Assembly (NCBI GenBank): GCA_905250125.1
Contig: CAJNOL010000264.1
Span: 6,562-70,561 of the forward strand
Direction of reading: 5' to 3'
Length of the DNA: 64,000 nt
Source of the DNA: Rotaria sordida
Lineage: Eukaryota > Rotifera > Eurotatoria > Philodinida > Philodinidae
Below are positions 12,534 to 22,783 of the stretch, piece by piece (position 1 is the first letter of the stretch; every line of letters begins with the position of its first letter). A program made the position numbers and the translations under genes. Under the pieces are notes generated by a model. It made no database searches. It saw only the letters and a list, made by a program, of their open reading frames with translations, and was not told the DNA's origin.

Positions 12534-13754
12534 TACTCGTGAGAACAAAAGATCATACGACATTTCAAAATATGAACACAAATTTTACTCAGAATGATTT
12601 ATTAATTTATGTGTGTAAGTACTTTCAAGTAGTGTTTTTGTATTATTCAGTGTTTTATCTAACATGGCGCCGTTCGGAAGTTTGTGATTATTGTATCATG
12701 TACTATGTGTCTGTTCTTAGCGGATGTTCGCCTTCCCAAAGTTCTAAATCTTCCTTCCAAAAGAGAAAATTTCGATAAAATACTGATATCAATACTTTAA
12801 AGGATAATGTAATTATAAAATCAAATGGTGTAAAGCGTAATCATGATCTCACATTATCAAGAAATGTTCAATCTTTATTTTTTCGATTGAACGTCGAATA
12901 TTAACTGATGTCGATTAGCCTGTAACAAAAATTTATGGCGAAGATTTTTTTCTTATGTATTTATTTTCAATTAAAACTATCGATTATTTGATAACTAAGA
13001 AATGTTGGCAATTTGAAAACATATTAAAAATGAGATCAAGATAGATTTCTGCATTCTAAATTGTGAACAATTTTGTACTAATTGGCTTAACTTTTTGTTC
13101 GCAATTAGAATATAGCCAATGTTATAACAATTATAGGATATTGTGTTTATTCTTATTCTTCATATTTTGTTGATGAGTTTGACTTTATTAGCATGATGTA
13201 TGTATTGTGCAATCAATTTTTAGCTTTTTCTAACTTATTGTCATTAGTATGTAATCCACTATCATCATTTCATGGTATTTTTCACTCGTCATAATTACAT
13301 CATCGATCTGTTTGAAGCTAAAAAAACAATATGTCATAGTTTAAAACATTGGATTATATTGTTAAGTATCATTGAAACAGATGGAATAAAAAAATTTCAA
13401 GATGAAAATGAATTTTCTTTTTGTTGTGTATTGAAAACTTTGTTTGAATTTTAAAAATAAGAAAATAATCTATTCTAAACAATATGCGTAAATATTTGTA
13501 GAACAAGAATTTTTGTCAATAATAAATTATGCCATTTCAATATTGAAGAAAGTTTTATGACATTTTAAATGGATGAAACTATTCAAATTGATATGATTTT
13601 CGAAATAATATATCCTTTTTTTGTGTTGAATCGGTATATGAAGTCAAGTTGTAAAAATCAGAAAAGTTGAACTGGGACTGATTATATTTGATAGAAATAA
13701 AAAATAAAGTGTAAATTGATTATGAAATAAATAAATTACCTCTTGTTCAATGAT
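12534..13754. other. no recognisable gene
   Basis: 1.2 kb of AT-rich spacer; short open frames show no splice context. Confidence 0.5.
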
Positions 13755-14395
13755 GCAATCATACACATACAATATCTTCCAAAATTATTCGACTAGGATT
13801 ATTTTCGATCTTTTTTTTGCATTGTCGTCAACACCAATAAGAGTCTAAATAGCGATTTGTATAGAGAATTTTATTTCCAACAAGAATTTTCGACGATGAG
13901 AACGATTACTGGTTTTTCAAGGATAAGAACTCTAAAAAAGTGAAACCTAAGCTTTTCGTCTCCTGAAATTCTTTGTCAATTACTGAGAATAATAGAGTGA
14001 AAAATTCTCTACAACTTTTTTTCTATCGAGATACATCAATCTTACGGTAGGCATAGAAGCGATGTTTCTATACGAAATAGCAGACAAAAACAAATTTTTG
14101 TGCTTTTTATAAGATTGATGTATCTCGTTCGACAAACGTTGTAGAGAATTTTTCACTCTATTATCCTCAGTAACTCAAACAGGATTTTAAGAGATGAAAA
14201 ACTTGGATTTTGGTTTTTCAGAGATTCTATTCTTCAAAAACGATCAAGCATTTTTATCTTCGAAAATTCTTGTTGAAAGTAAAATTCTCTATACAAATCA
14301 CTATTCAGATTCTTCTTAGTATTGATGACAGTGCAGAAAAAATTGAAAATAAATCTGATCGAATACTTTTGGAAGGCATTATAGATTTTGCGATA
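13755..14395. mobile_element. 0.64 kb fold-back element
   Basis: The arms are inverse copies: GATTTGTATAGAGAATTTTA at about 13854 against TAAAATTCTCTATACAAATC ending near 14301, and AGATACATCAATCTTAC near 14029 against GTAAGATTGATGTATCTCG-type sequence near 14110. Pairing extends to about 13755 and 14395 with divergence. The short plus-strand frame at 14210-14401 is a by-product of the arm and not a gene. No transposase and no clear target duplication. Confidence 0.75.
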
Positions 14396-14569
14396 GGATA
14401 GTTAATACGAGTTAGTTCATACAATTATTTATTATGATATAACTTTTTAACAATCGATTTCTAATTGAAATGATTATTCTAGTTGTATCAGTGCATATAT
14501 TTTGTATTTTTATTACAAAAAAACAACAAAAATTGCAAACATATTAAGAAATGTCTTTTAAGATTATAT

Positions 14570-16327
14570 CTAATCTTCTATATGAATTGAATGATAGAAA
14601 AAATTTAAACATTGTTTATATGCTTCTTGTGCATTATTATAAACTTTTCCTTTAACATTTTTATTTTCTTGCATTTGTTCATCACATTGAGCAATAAATT
14701 CTTCAAATATATTTAGATCATTTATTGAAGGTCTTTCACCATCAATTAAACGTTTAAATGCTTCATCAAATTTTTTTGATGTTATATTTTTTTCGCCTGT
14801 TCCTTCAGGTAATTGATCATAATTTGGCCATTGTTCGATACATGGTTGACATTGACATTCAAAATGATATTGTTCATCAAGTTTTTTTTGTCGTTCATTT
14901 TTATCCATTGTTGCTGATAAACAACCATAATTATCTAATAATTCAATATTATTTGATGATATAGAACTAAGAAGACGAACAATTACAGTTTTACCAATAA
15001 AATTTCGTATAACATTTGGATTACATGAATGATTAAATAAACTTAATGTTGCATATATACCTGCACCAATTTCAATACAAGATGATGAAAGTGGTGATAA
15101 ACGATGATAAATAAATTCTGATATTTCATGTGCATTACATGGTAATGATTGTAGATGAGATAAAATTAATGAACAAATATATATTTGATAATCTATTTTT
15201 TCATATGCATCTCGAGAAAATGATGTATTATTAATAAGTGATAAACCAATAATACATGCTTGAATTGATCGTTGAAATAAATCATCAATTGTACGTTTGT
15301 GTGAATTTGTTTCTAATTTTAAAATATTTTCATAATTATTCCATTCATAAATTTTTTGTTTATGATTTTCTATTTGATATTCTGTACTATTTTGTTTAAG
15401 ATAATTTTCAAATTCTAATTTATTTTTATATAAATATTGCCAACCAGTTTTAGTTATTAAACGTAATGCTAATAATTGCATTTTATCAAGACGATCAATT
15501 GTAAGTCGACATTCAAATGCATGCCAAACTATTGATTGTTGAAGACAATCTAATGAACAATAAACTGCTCGTGTACATTGAGAACAAGAAAATAAAATAA
15601 GATGCAGTCGACGTAAACACGTATGACAATGTGTCAACCATGCTGATGGTAATAAAACGGATGCATATGCTTGTTCAATTAGAATAATTGTACCAGGTTT
15701 TAATAATGATGATATATTAGCTGAAACAACATGTCGACCACGATCTAATGAAGTATGAATATCAGCATATGTTGTTAAACTTGGATAATTAACATTAAAT
15801 GTTTGATTAGATTTTAATTGTTCAAGTTCATTTTCGACTCGATTATTTTCATTATCATTTGTTTGTATTTCTTCAGATTTATTTTTAAGACATTGTTGTA
15901 AACGTTGTTCAAGACGTTCTCGACGTTTATCATCTTCTTCATTTAATGATAAAAGATTAAGTCCACGATGTACATCTTGTGATGCTAAATAATAATATTT
16001 AAGATTAAATAATGTTGCTGATCGATTTCCATAAGCAAGTGAAAGTTCACGAGAATATGATGGAGCATAACGGATTGCTTGATTATAAAATGTTAGTGCA
16101 AGATTATTATTATGAGATGCATAGGCTTCATTGCCTTTTTCACGATATTCAGTAGATGTTTTTGAACATTTTAAATATGTTGTTTGTTCATCTAATAATG
16201 ATTTTTGTAGAAGTGAAACAAATTCAGAACATGATAGAAGATATGATATACGAGAAAAATCGTTTGTACATGATGCAAATGCTTCTCGATCAATTATATT
16301 CGATGCAAGATTGGCCAACGATTGCAT
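14570..16327 (-). CDS. SMYD4: SMYD4-like TPR/MYND/SET-domain protein lysine methyltransferase
   Basis: A single uninterrupted frame of 585 residues. Domains in order: TPR-like helices at about 57-155 (YREKGNEAYA signature at 61-70), the N-terminal half of a split SET domain at about 195-232, a MYND zinc finger at 234-273 with the C-x2-C, C-x2-C, C-x3-C and H-x3-C pattern, the SET core with NHSCNPN at 432-438 (cofactor binding), a YG pair at 467-468, and a post-SET CQCQPC cluster at 491-496. This order, with the TPR at the front, is that of SMYD4. Human SMYD4 is longer (about 800 residues). The expected role is S-adenosylmethionine-dependent lysine methylation. The gene lies head to head with the CLYBL-like gene, 0.9 kb away. 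An AATAAA lies about 55 bases beyond the stop on the minus strand. Confidence 0.9.
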   Translation of the reverse strand: MQSLANLASNIIDREAFASCTNDFSRISYLLSCSEFVSLLQKSLLDEQTTYLKCSKTSTEYREKGNEAYASHNNNLALTFYNQAIRYAPSYSRELSLAYGNRSATLFNLKYYYLASQDVHRGLNLLSLNEEDDKRRERLEQRLQQCLKNKSEEIQTNDNENNRVENELEQLKSNQTFNVNYPSLTTYADIHTSLDRGRHVVSANISSLLKPGTIILIEQAYASVLLPSAWLTHCHTCLRRLHLILFSCSQCTRAVYCSLDCLQQSIVWHAFECRLTIDRLDKMQLLALRLITKTGWQYLYKNKLEFENYLKQNSTEYQIENHKQKIYEWNNYENILKLETNSHKRTIDDLFQRSIQACIIGLSLINNTSFSRDAYEKIDYQIYICSLILSHLQSLPCNAHEISEFIYHRLSPLSSSCIEIGAGIYATLSLFNHSCNPNVIRNFIGKTVIVRLLSSISSNNIELLDNYGCLSATMDKNERQKKLDEQYHFECQCQPCIEQWPNYDQLPEGTGEKNITSKKFDEAFKRLIDGERPSINDLNIFEEFIAQCDEQMQENKNVKGKVYNNAQEAYKQCLNFFYHSIHIED

Positions 16328-17205
16328 GTTTCTTCGTTATTTTGTTGCTACTGCAGAATAATCAAAGAGGTCAGACAATGTTAAACAACGATATTTATCG
16401 TTCTTTTTTCTTCTTTTTTCTCCTTTTTTGTCGTTCTTACTTATAGCTTAGTTATAGTACAGTATACGACATTTGCCTTCACCCGTAAACGCTTATTCCA
16501 AATATGATATATATGTATATCAAATAATATAGTCATGGTTCAAATATACATTTTGTATGAATAGTTTCTTTGAAACAATGATGATAGTTGAATATAGTAA
16601 GAGCTAAAAAGAAAGATGAAAAGAATATCGATGGATATTCATCATCAAATAATTGAAATATTGAATGTGTACGATAAATTGAACATTCGAAGATCATTCA
16701 ATGTTGTGTATGATGTATCCTTGTTTTTTTTTACAGTTCATTTTCAATAGATACAAGTCTTGAGGATCATCGTCATAGAATTATGAACTATGATTTCCAT
16801 ATTTTATTCAGAAATTTCAGATTTATCTTATTCACAATGGTCTTTTTTGAATTTAAATTGATCAGTTACATTTCATAAAAAATTTCTTTGAAAGTTTTAT
16901 TCTATTATCATTCAATCTTGGTATTCTTATTCATGTTTATTCCGACAAATTTGATTATCAAAAAAAAAAAAGAAGCAAACAATATGAAACGACAGAGGTC
17001 ACTCAAACATATGATGATCAAGACCAATAAAAATATCTTTTGGATTATACTATTTAATTAATTTACTTATAATAATAATTTTTATACTTCAATCAATAGG
17101 TTCATATATATAAACATGTAAATAATTTATTATCGAATATGATTAGTTATTTATTTTTGACCATTGTTTAGCACGTTTACATGTTTCGAGGTGCAGAAAA
17201 TAAAC
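16328..17205. other. divergent intergenic region (SMYD4-like / CLYBL-like)
   Basis: 878 bases separating two divergently transcribed genes, so it should hold both promoters. It is AT-rich with several TATATA strings; no single element can be assigned. Confidence 0.5.
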
Positions 17206-18965
17206 ATGGCCGCTATTGGTGCTGCCACTACTCTACGTCAAGCCGGTGCTTATTATGGTCGAAGTTTACCTCGTCGTGCTGTATTAACAGTACCTTCAAG
17301 TGATTGGAAAAAATTAACAAAACTTCCAACATTTACGAATACAGATTGTGTTGTACTTGATTTAGAAGATGGAGTTGCCGATACAGCAAAACAAACAGCA
17401 CGCGAAAATATTTTTCGTTATTTAAATGAGTCAGCATCCAAAATTAATCGAGAAATATGTGTTCGTATTAATTCTATGTCATCTAATCATATTAATGATG
17501 ATGTTAAACTTTTAAAAGATTTATCAACATTAATTGATTGTCTATTTGTACCTAAAGTTGATTCAATAGATGAAATAAAATGGCTTGCTGATCGTCTTGG
17601 TGTGAGTCTAAATTTTATATGTGTAGAATTTCATTTAAATATCTTGCAGAAAAATAAAATGAAAATTTTAATTATTAACTAATAGTGTCTTATATGCGCA
17701 TCAGATTCCGAAATCTTAGATTCGATATTATCGTCATTTTAATAAGAATTATCCAATGATAGAAAATACCAGTATATGATTGATTTCTGTAGTGATTGTA
17801 CTAAGTTCAGGGTGCTCTGTTATCAGTATGTCATAGATACCTTTGGATACGTTATGGATTTTTAGTACTTGACTACAAAATGCTTCTCAATGTTCAAATT
17901 TGTTGAAAACTTTTTAAATAGAATGGTACACAAATTGGGTACGTACCTAGTAAATACTGAGACAACCCTTAGTAGGAGGATACTCAAACAAAATCCTGTG
18001 GCATACTGGTAACAGGGCACGATGCTGTCAATTAACCTAGTACAAACAGCTATTTTGAATTCGGTACATTTAGTAGAGTAAGAATACAGTTCATAATATA
18101 AACTATAATCTAAATATATATTAGATTTATAGAACTTATTGTTAGAATTTTAGAATGAAATATTCTGAACAGAATAGAACAGAAAAAACTTTCTTTAAAA
18201 GAATTATATTTTATTTCATTCAGAGTTCTATTGAAATAACTGCATTCTTTTTCTCAATGACTATTGAAATATAATTGATTTTTATCAAAAGATTTTATGA
18301 CAATTTTTTGTTAACAGTTACCTTCTTTTTGTCATTATCTTTTGTTAAAATTACATGAATGATCATATATTAGATTCGAATGAATATTTTTTTTTCTTTT
18401 ATCTCTCCTAATCTAAATTTCTTTGTTTATTTAGTCAAATCGTCAATATAATCTCGTATTGTATTGTGAAAGTGCACAAAGTTTAGTTGATCTTCGTTCA
18501 ATTCTTACAAGTGCTTCGAATTTATTTCCATTACAAGGTGTTGTTTTTGGTTCTGATGATTTTTCAGCTGATGTTGGTATTAATGGTCGTTATTCACTTG
18601 ATGCATATGAATTAACTTATGCAAGACAAAAATTAGTAACAATATGTCGTTTATTTGAAAATGCTCAACCAATTGATATGGTTTATATTAATTTTAAAGA
18701 TTTAGATGGATTAAAAAAACAATCTGAACAAGGTGCTGCTTGGGGTTTTACTGGTAAACAAGTTATTCATCCTCAACAAGTACCAATTGTTCAAACAGCA
18801 TTTTCACCATCAGAATCAAGTATAATATGGGCTAAAGAATTAATACAAGCATATGAAAAACATGAAAAAGAAGAAGGCAAAGGAGCATTTACATTTCGTG
18901 GTCAAACAATGGTTGATAAACCATTACTTCGACGAGCTCGATATATTTTAAATATGACTCGATGA
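17206..18965 (+). CDS. CLYBL: citramalyl-CoA lyase, mitochondrial (CLYBL-like)
   Basis: Exons 17206-17601 and 18435-18965 join in phase 0 across an 833 bp GTGAGT...TTTAG intron, giving 308 residues (human CLYBL is 340). The family cleaves citramalyl-CoA to acetyl-CoA and pyruvate in mitochondria, the last step of itaconate catabolism, and so protects B12-dependent methylmalonyl-CoA mutase. Visible landmarks: an Arg-containing N-terminus suitable for import, VLDLEDGV at 50-57, VRINS at 87-91, Glu144 in YCES and Asp173/174 in GSDDFSADVG (the CitE-type Mg sites), and GFTGKQVIHP near the C-terminal third. I chose the ATG in AAACATGGCC at 17206; the same frame is open upstream but without another ATG. 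A different-frame ATG at 17181 precedes it and could act as a short upstream frame. Confidence 0.9.
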
Positions 18966-19441
18966 ATTAGTTATTAAATAGAATAGTTTATTTTTTAGTT
19001 ACTGTTATCTTTCTTTTTTTTTCTTACCTATATATTTTTAAAATTGATTTATGATGATGAGGCATTTTGATATTTGTGTACTCATAATAACATGATTTTT
19101 CTAAGTATACAAATTTTATACATCGATGTATATATGAGAAGACAGTAGTGAATCATTCATGTAGCATGTAGAAAGATGTAGAACAACCTCACTATGATGA
19201 CAAGACATTATTATATTTACTTAAGTTTCTGTTCGTAATACTGAAAGAAAAGAAACAAAAAACTGAAAAAAACGTACTTTAATCTATGACAACAATAACA
19301 TACTTGTTGTTTTCGTTCGTACGAATCGAACAATGACCTAGTCAAATGAGATAGACATATATTTAAACCATAAAGTATTTGTATTCATTTTCAAGTTTCA
19401 TTTGTCAGTCAGAAGTATATAATCGATTTTTCATTTTCCAG
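18966..19441. other. spacer before the monooxygenase gene
   Basis: AT-rich. It ends in a strong pyrimidine-CAG acceptor immediately before the ATG at 19442, so an untranslated or short upstream exon may lie here. I could not identify it. Confidence 0.45.
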
Positions 19442-20352
19442 ATGGAGGAAGCATCACCATCCAAAGCACGTTTATTATTAAATGTACTATGTGCTTATGC
19501 ATTGATGTCTTTAACGGCAGTACTGGGTATTATTGGTTACTTTTTCTATTGGCTTATATTTGATCTATGTGGTTTTCGTAATCGACAAACAAATCGAAAA
19601 CTTCATGTACCACAACATCAAAAAGAAGATGAATATTATNNNNNNNNNNAAGATAAAGAATTAAGAAAAAAATTAACACCATCATATGATTTAGGTTGTA
19701 AACGTGTTCTATTATCTGATGATTGGTATTCATCAATACAACAACCAAATGTTAAATTAATTACAAATCGTATTCAAGAGGTAAAATCAAATTCAATAGT
19801 TACTTGTGATGGTGATGAATATCCAGTAGATATTATTATTTGGTCAACCGGATATCAAGTACAAAAATTCTCATTGCCTATCTATGGAATTAATGGTCGT
19901 TCATTAACAGAACAATGGTCAGAAACTTTTCAGGTAAATGTTCTTTAGTAAAACATTTATACATTTATTGATGTTAATTTTCTTTGTCTTAGGCATATCG
20001 TGGTGTAATTGCACCAAATTTTCCGAATTTATTCTATCTTCTTGGTCCAAATACCGGACTTGGTCATAATTCAATTCTTGTAATGATTGAAGCACAGATA
20101 GATTATATTGCTGGAGCTCTTTTATATATGAATAAGAATAATCTTCGAATGATGAATGTTAAACAAAATGTACATGATGAATATAATCGACAAATACAAA
20201 TAAACTTAAAGAAAACAGTCTGGCAAAGTGGTGGTTGTCATTCATGGTATCAAGATGCGAAAGGAAATAATACAGCAATATGGCCTGGTTTTACATGGAC
20301 TTACATGTTATTCATGAAATATTTTGATCCTGCGAATTATATTTTTCAATAA
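19442..20352 (+). CDS. membrane-anchored Baeyer-Villiger/FMO-type flavin monooxygenase, interrupted by an assembly gap
   Basis: Exons 19442-19933 and 19993-20352 join in phase 0 across a 59 bp intron. The N-terminus has one hydrophobic segment (about 13-40). After the gap (19640-19649) the protein is clearly the C-terminal half of a Baeyer-Villiger/flavin monooxygenase: LTPSYDLGCKRVLLSDDWY, then WSTGY (the FMO/BVMO ATGY-type motif), then NFPNLFYLLGPNTGLGHNS. The expected N-terminal FAD site (GxGxxG) and NADPH Rossmann motif are absent, so most of the enzyme probably lies within the gap; the frame continuing through ten N is likely chance. The family oxidises ketones or heteroatoms with NADPH and O2. 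An AATAAA is at 20383. An upstream exon is possible, because the ATG directly follows an acceptor-like TTTTCCAG. Confidence 0.8.
19640..19649. other. assembly gap (10 N)
   Basis: Ten ambiguous bases inside the monooxygenase coding region. The round number suggests a placeholder for a gap of unknown size. Confidence 0.95.
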
Positions 20353-22783
20353 TCGTATCTATATTTTAATTGCTTCTTAATGAATAAAACAATTTCGATT
20401 TTTTTTCATTTTTACTTTTTTTTCTATTATGTGACAAAAAGAATGTTCTAACGCATATCATTATTGAACAATAAAAAATTTCTTATCAAACTAATCCATA
20501 CTTTCCTTATGAGAGAAGGTTCTCAGCTGATCCAAGACGTTTCCCAATAGTATTTTGTCCATATGTTGGATACATTATTCTAGAAAAAATCCTAAAAAGA
20601 TTTGGACTGATTGAGCTTCTTTTGAAAGTTATAATGATTTTACTACGCAGTTTTTTCGAACTGGAGCAAGATATTGACGGAAATATTGAAAAGTAAAATT
20701 TCATTCTGAAATTTCACTCATATATATTTCTTGTAGTCATTAGAATATTCTAAAAGTTTCATTGTAGAAAAATGTTTCCTTTTCGAAATATTGCATTTCT
20801 TAACAATTAAACACCAAAAGAAAAAAAAAATTTTTTTACAATGAAATTTCAAATTCACAAAGATCCGTATTTGAAATCATTGATATTTTTTTTATCAACC
20901 TTCTCTATGTTGTTGATAGTTTCAGTTATCATCTTTACTAAATAATGTTAAAGTTACACGTTGAAAATGAACATAAAAAAAAAATTCCACATAAATCTTT
21001 GGTCACTATTTCATCATATTTCCGAATAGTACATGCCAAGATATTTTTACCAAATGTTTATTGATACCGTAAGAGGAAATTTGACCTTATGAAAGTATAA
21101 ATATAATTATTGTACGATTAATGCGAAAAATGTATCATTCATCTCAAGAAAAAATATAGAGCAATGACGTTGATGGTAACATATCTGAAAAACAAATATG
21201 TGACAACTTGATGAAAGAGAAGACAAGTATGCCTTAGAGATCTGTAAACAACTAATAGATAAACGTATGGTACTGAAATTGGATATTATGTCAATCAAAA
21301 TTATTGAATAGTTATCTTAGATTTATCATGAAAATATTTTATATTTTATTGATTTTCATATTATTTTTCTTTGTTAGTTAAATCTTAATTTGATTTCAAT
21401 TATAAATTGTTGTTTTTTTTAACCTTGAAATCAATCTTTAAAATTTACATTCGACTTAAACTACATCATAAAAATCAATTTTCTTGTTAATTGTTTGTTT
21501 TTTTTCTTTTAAAGGATAAGAAAAACAAAAAAAAAAAAAATAAAGGCCAAATGAAAACAACTAACAGATATCCACAAACAAACAGATTATTATGTCAAGA
21601 CAAATATTTTTAAGTAATTTGCTCTAAGAAACAAAGTATATGTCAAATTTATGTGTTGATGATCCAATGTAATCGAATTAACATTGAAAATCAACGCTAT
21701 ATCAAAATCTTTGGATATAAGGACTAAACCGAAAGTTTCGAGACAAAATATTTATCTATTTTTGTTTTGCGTATTTAAATGCATTGATAATATGATACAA
21801 TCAGAATATTGTGCTCTTGCAGAATGTATAATTAGAATTTTTCTGTGACTTTTACCTATTAAACTATGAGTAAATCTTGACGGGACCCGAAGTAATTTTT
21901 TGGAGAGACAAAAATCTTAGTTTTCTGACGGTAAGACTGCTTCCTATAGATATTAAATAAGTTTGGAAAATATCTACTACTTGAGTATAATCTCTACTTT
22001 ACCAAATAATACAAGAATGGAAGAGCTTTGATCAATCTACTAAAGAATGGCAGAGTTGTAGCGAAGCAACATTTTGTGCGGACCAGGCGAAAACCAGAAA
22101 AATAACTATTTTTCTTGAGATAGACTTGTCTTTACTGTTTTGTAGAGAATTATTTTCTATATCGTCCAATATATTCAATAAAATTTTGTGGCATATCTCG
22201 AATAAGCTCTATTTGAAGTTTTTTTTTTATCCAAAAAAAAAATTTTTTTCCAGTCTTTTCAAAATTGGCTCATAGCTCAGTAGTCTAAAGCCATGGAGAA
22301 ACTTTAAGCATTGATTCTGAAAGTTCACAAAATACTGATTCTAATACACTATTAAATACGTGAAAAATAGTAAAATATTTTACATAGAAACTCTCTACAC
22401 AGCTCTTATATATATACAAAAACGTCATATATGATCATTTTCCATTAAACATGATAAATCGAATCAAGAGTTCGAATAAAAATTGAAGAAGACTGCTTGT
22501 CGATTATTGCATCCTAATATAAAAACTTAAAATGAAAAAAAGAAACAAACTATTATGATCATATTGTATGTTTGATTTACACATGCTGATGATAACAAGT
22601 ATTAATTTACTAAGTAATAGTAATGAATAATACATTTTTTGAAAATTTTTTTTTCTTTTTATGAATAAAATTAATAATTAAAATCTATCTTTATTTTGAT
22701 GTTTTATTTTTTATATAAACAACAAATAAAGGCTAAAACAAAATGATGCACAATCAAATGTTGAAAGATTGCTTTTTCTTTCC
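20353..22783. other. 2.4 kb without a recognisable gene
   Basis: AT-rich 3' flanks of two convergent genes. The part around 21870-22300 is slightly less AT-rich (GACGGGACCCGAAGTAAT near 21878, GCGGACCAGGCGAAAACC near 22078), which may mark old repeat sequence. No coding or RNA signal was recognised. Confidence 0.5.

Noticed and set aside
14758..14964. Plus-strand frame of 68 codons
   Set aside because: Antisense shadow of the SMYD4-like coding region.
16131..16446. Two plus-strand frames near the SMYD4-like start
   Set aside because: Antisense to SMYD4-like codons and its upstream flank; no independent support.
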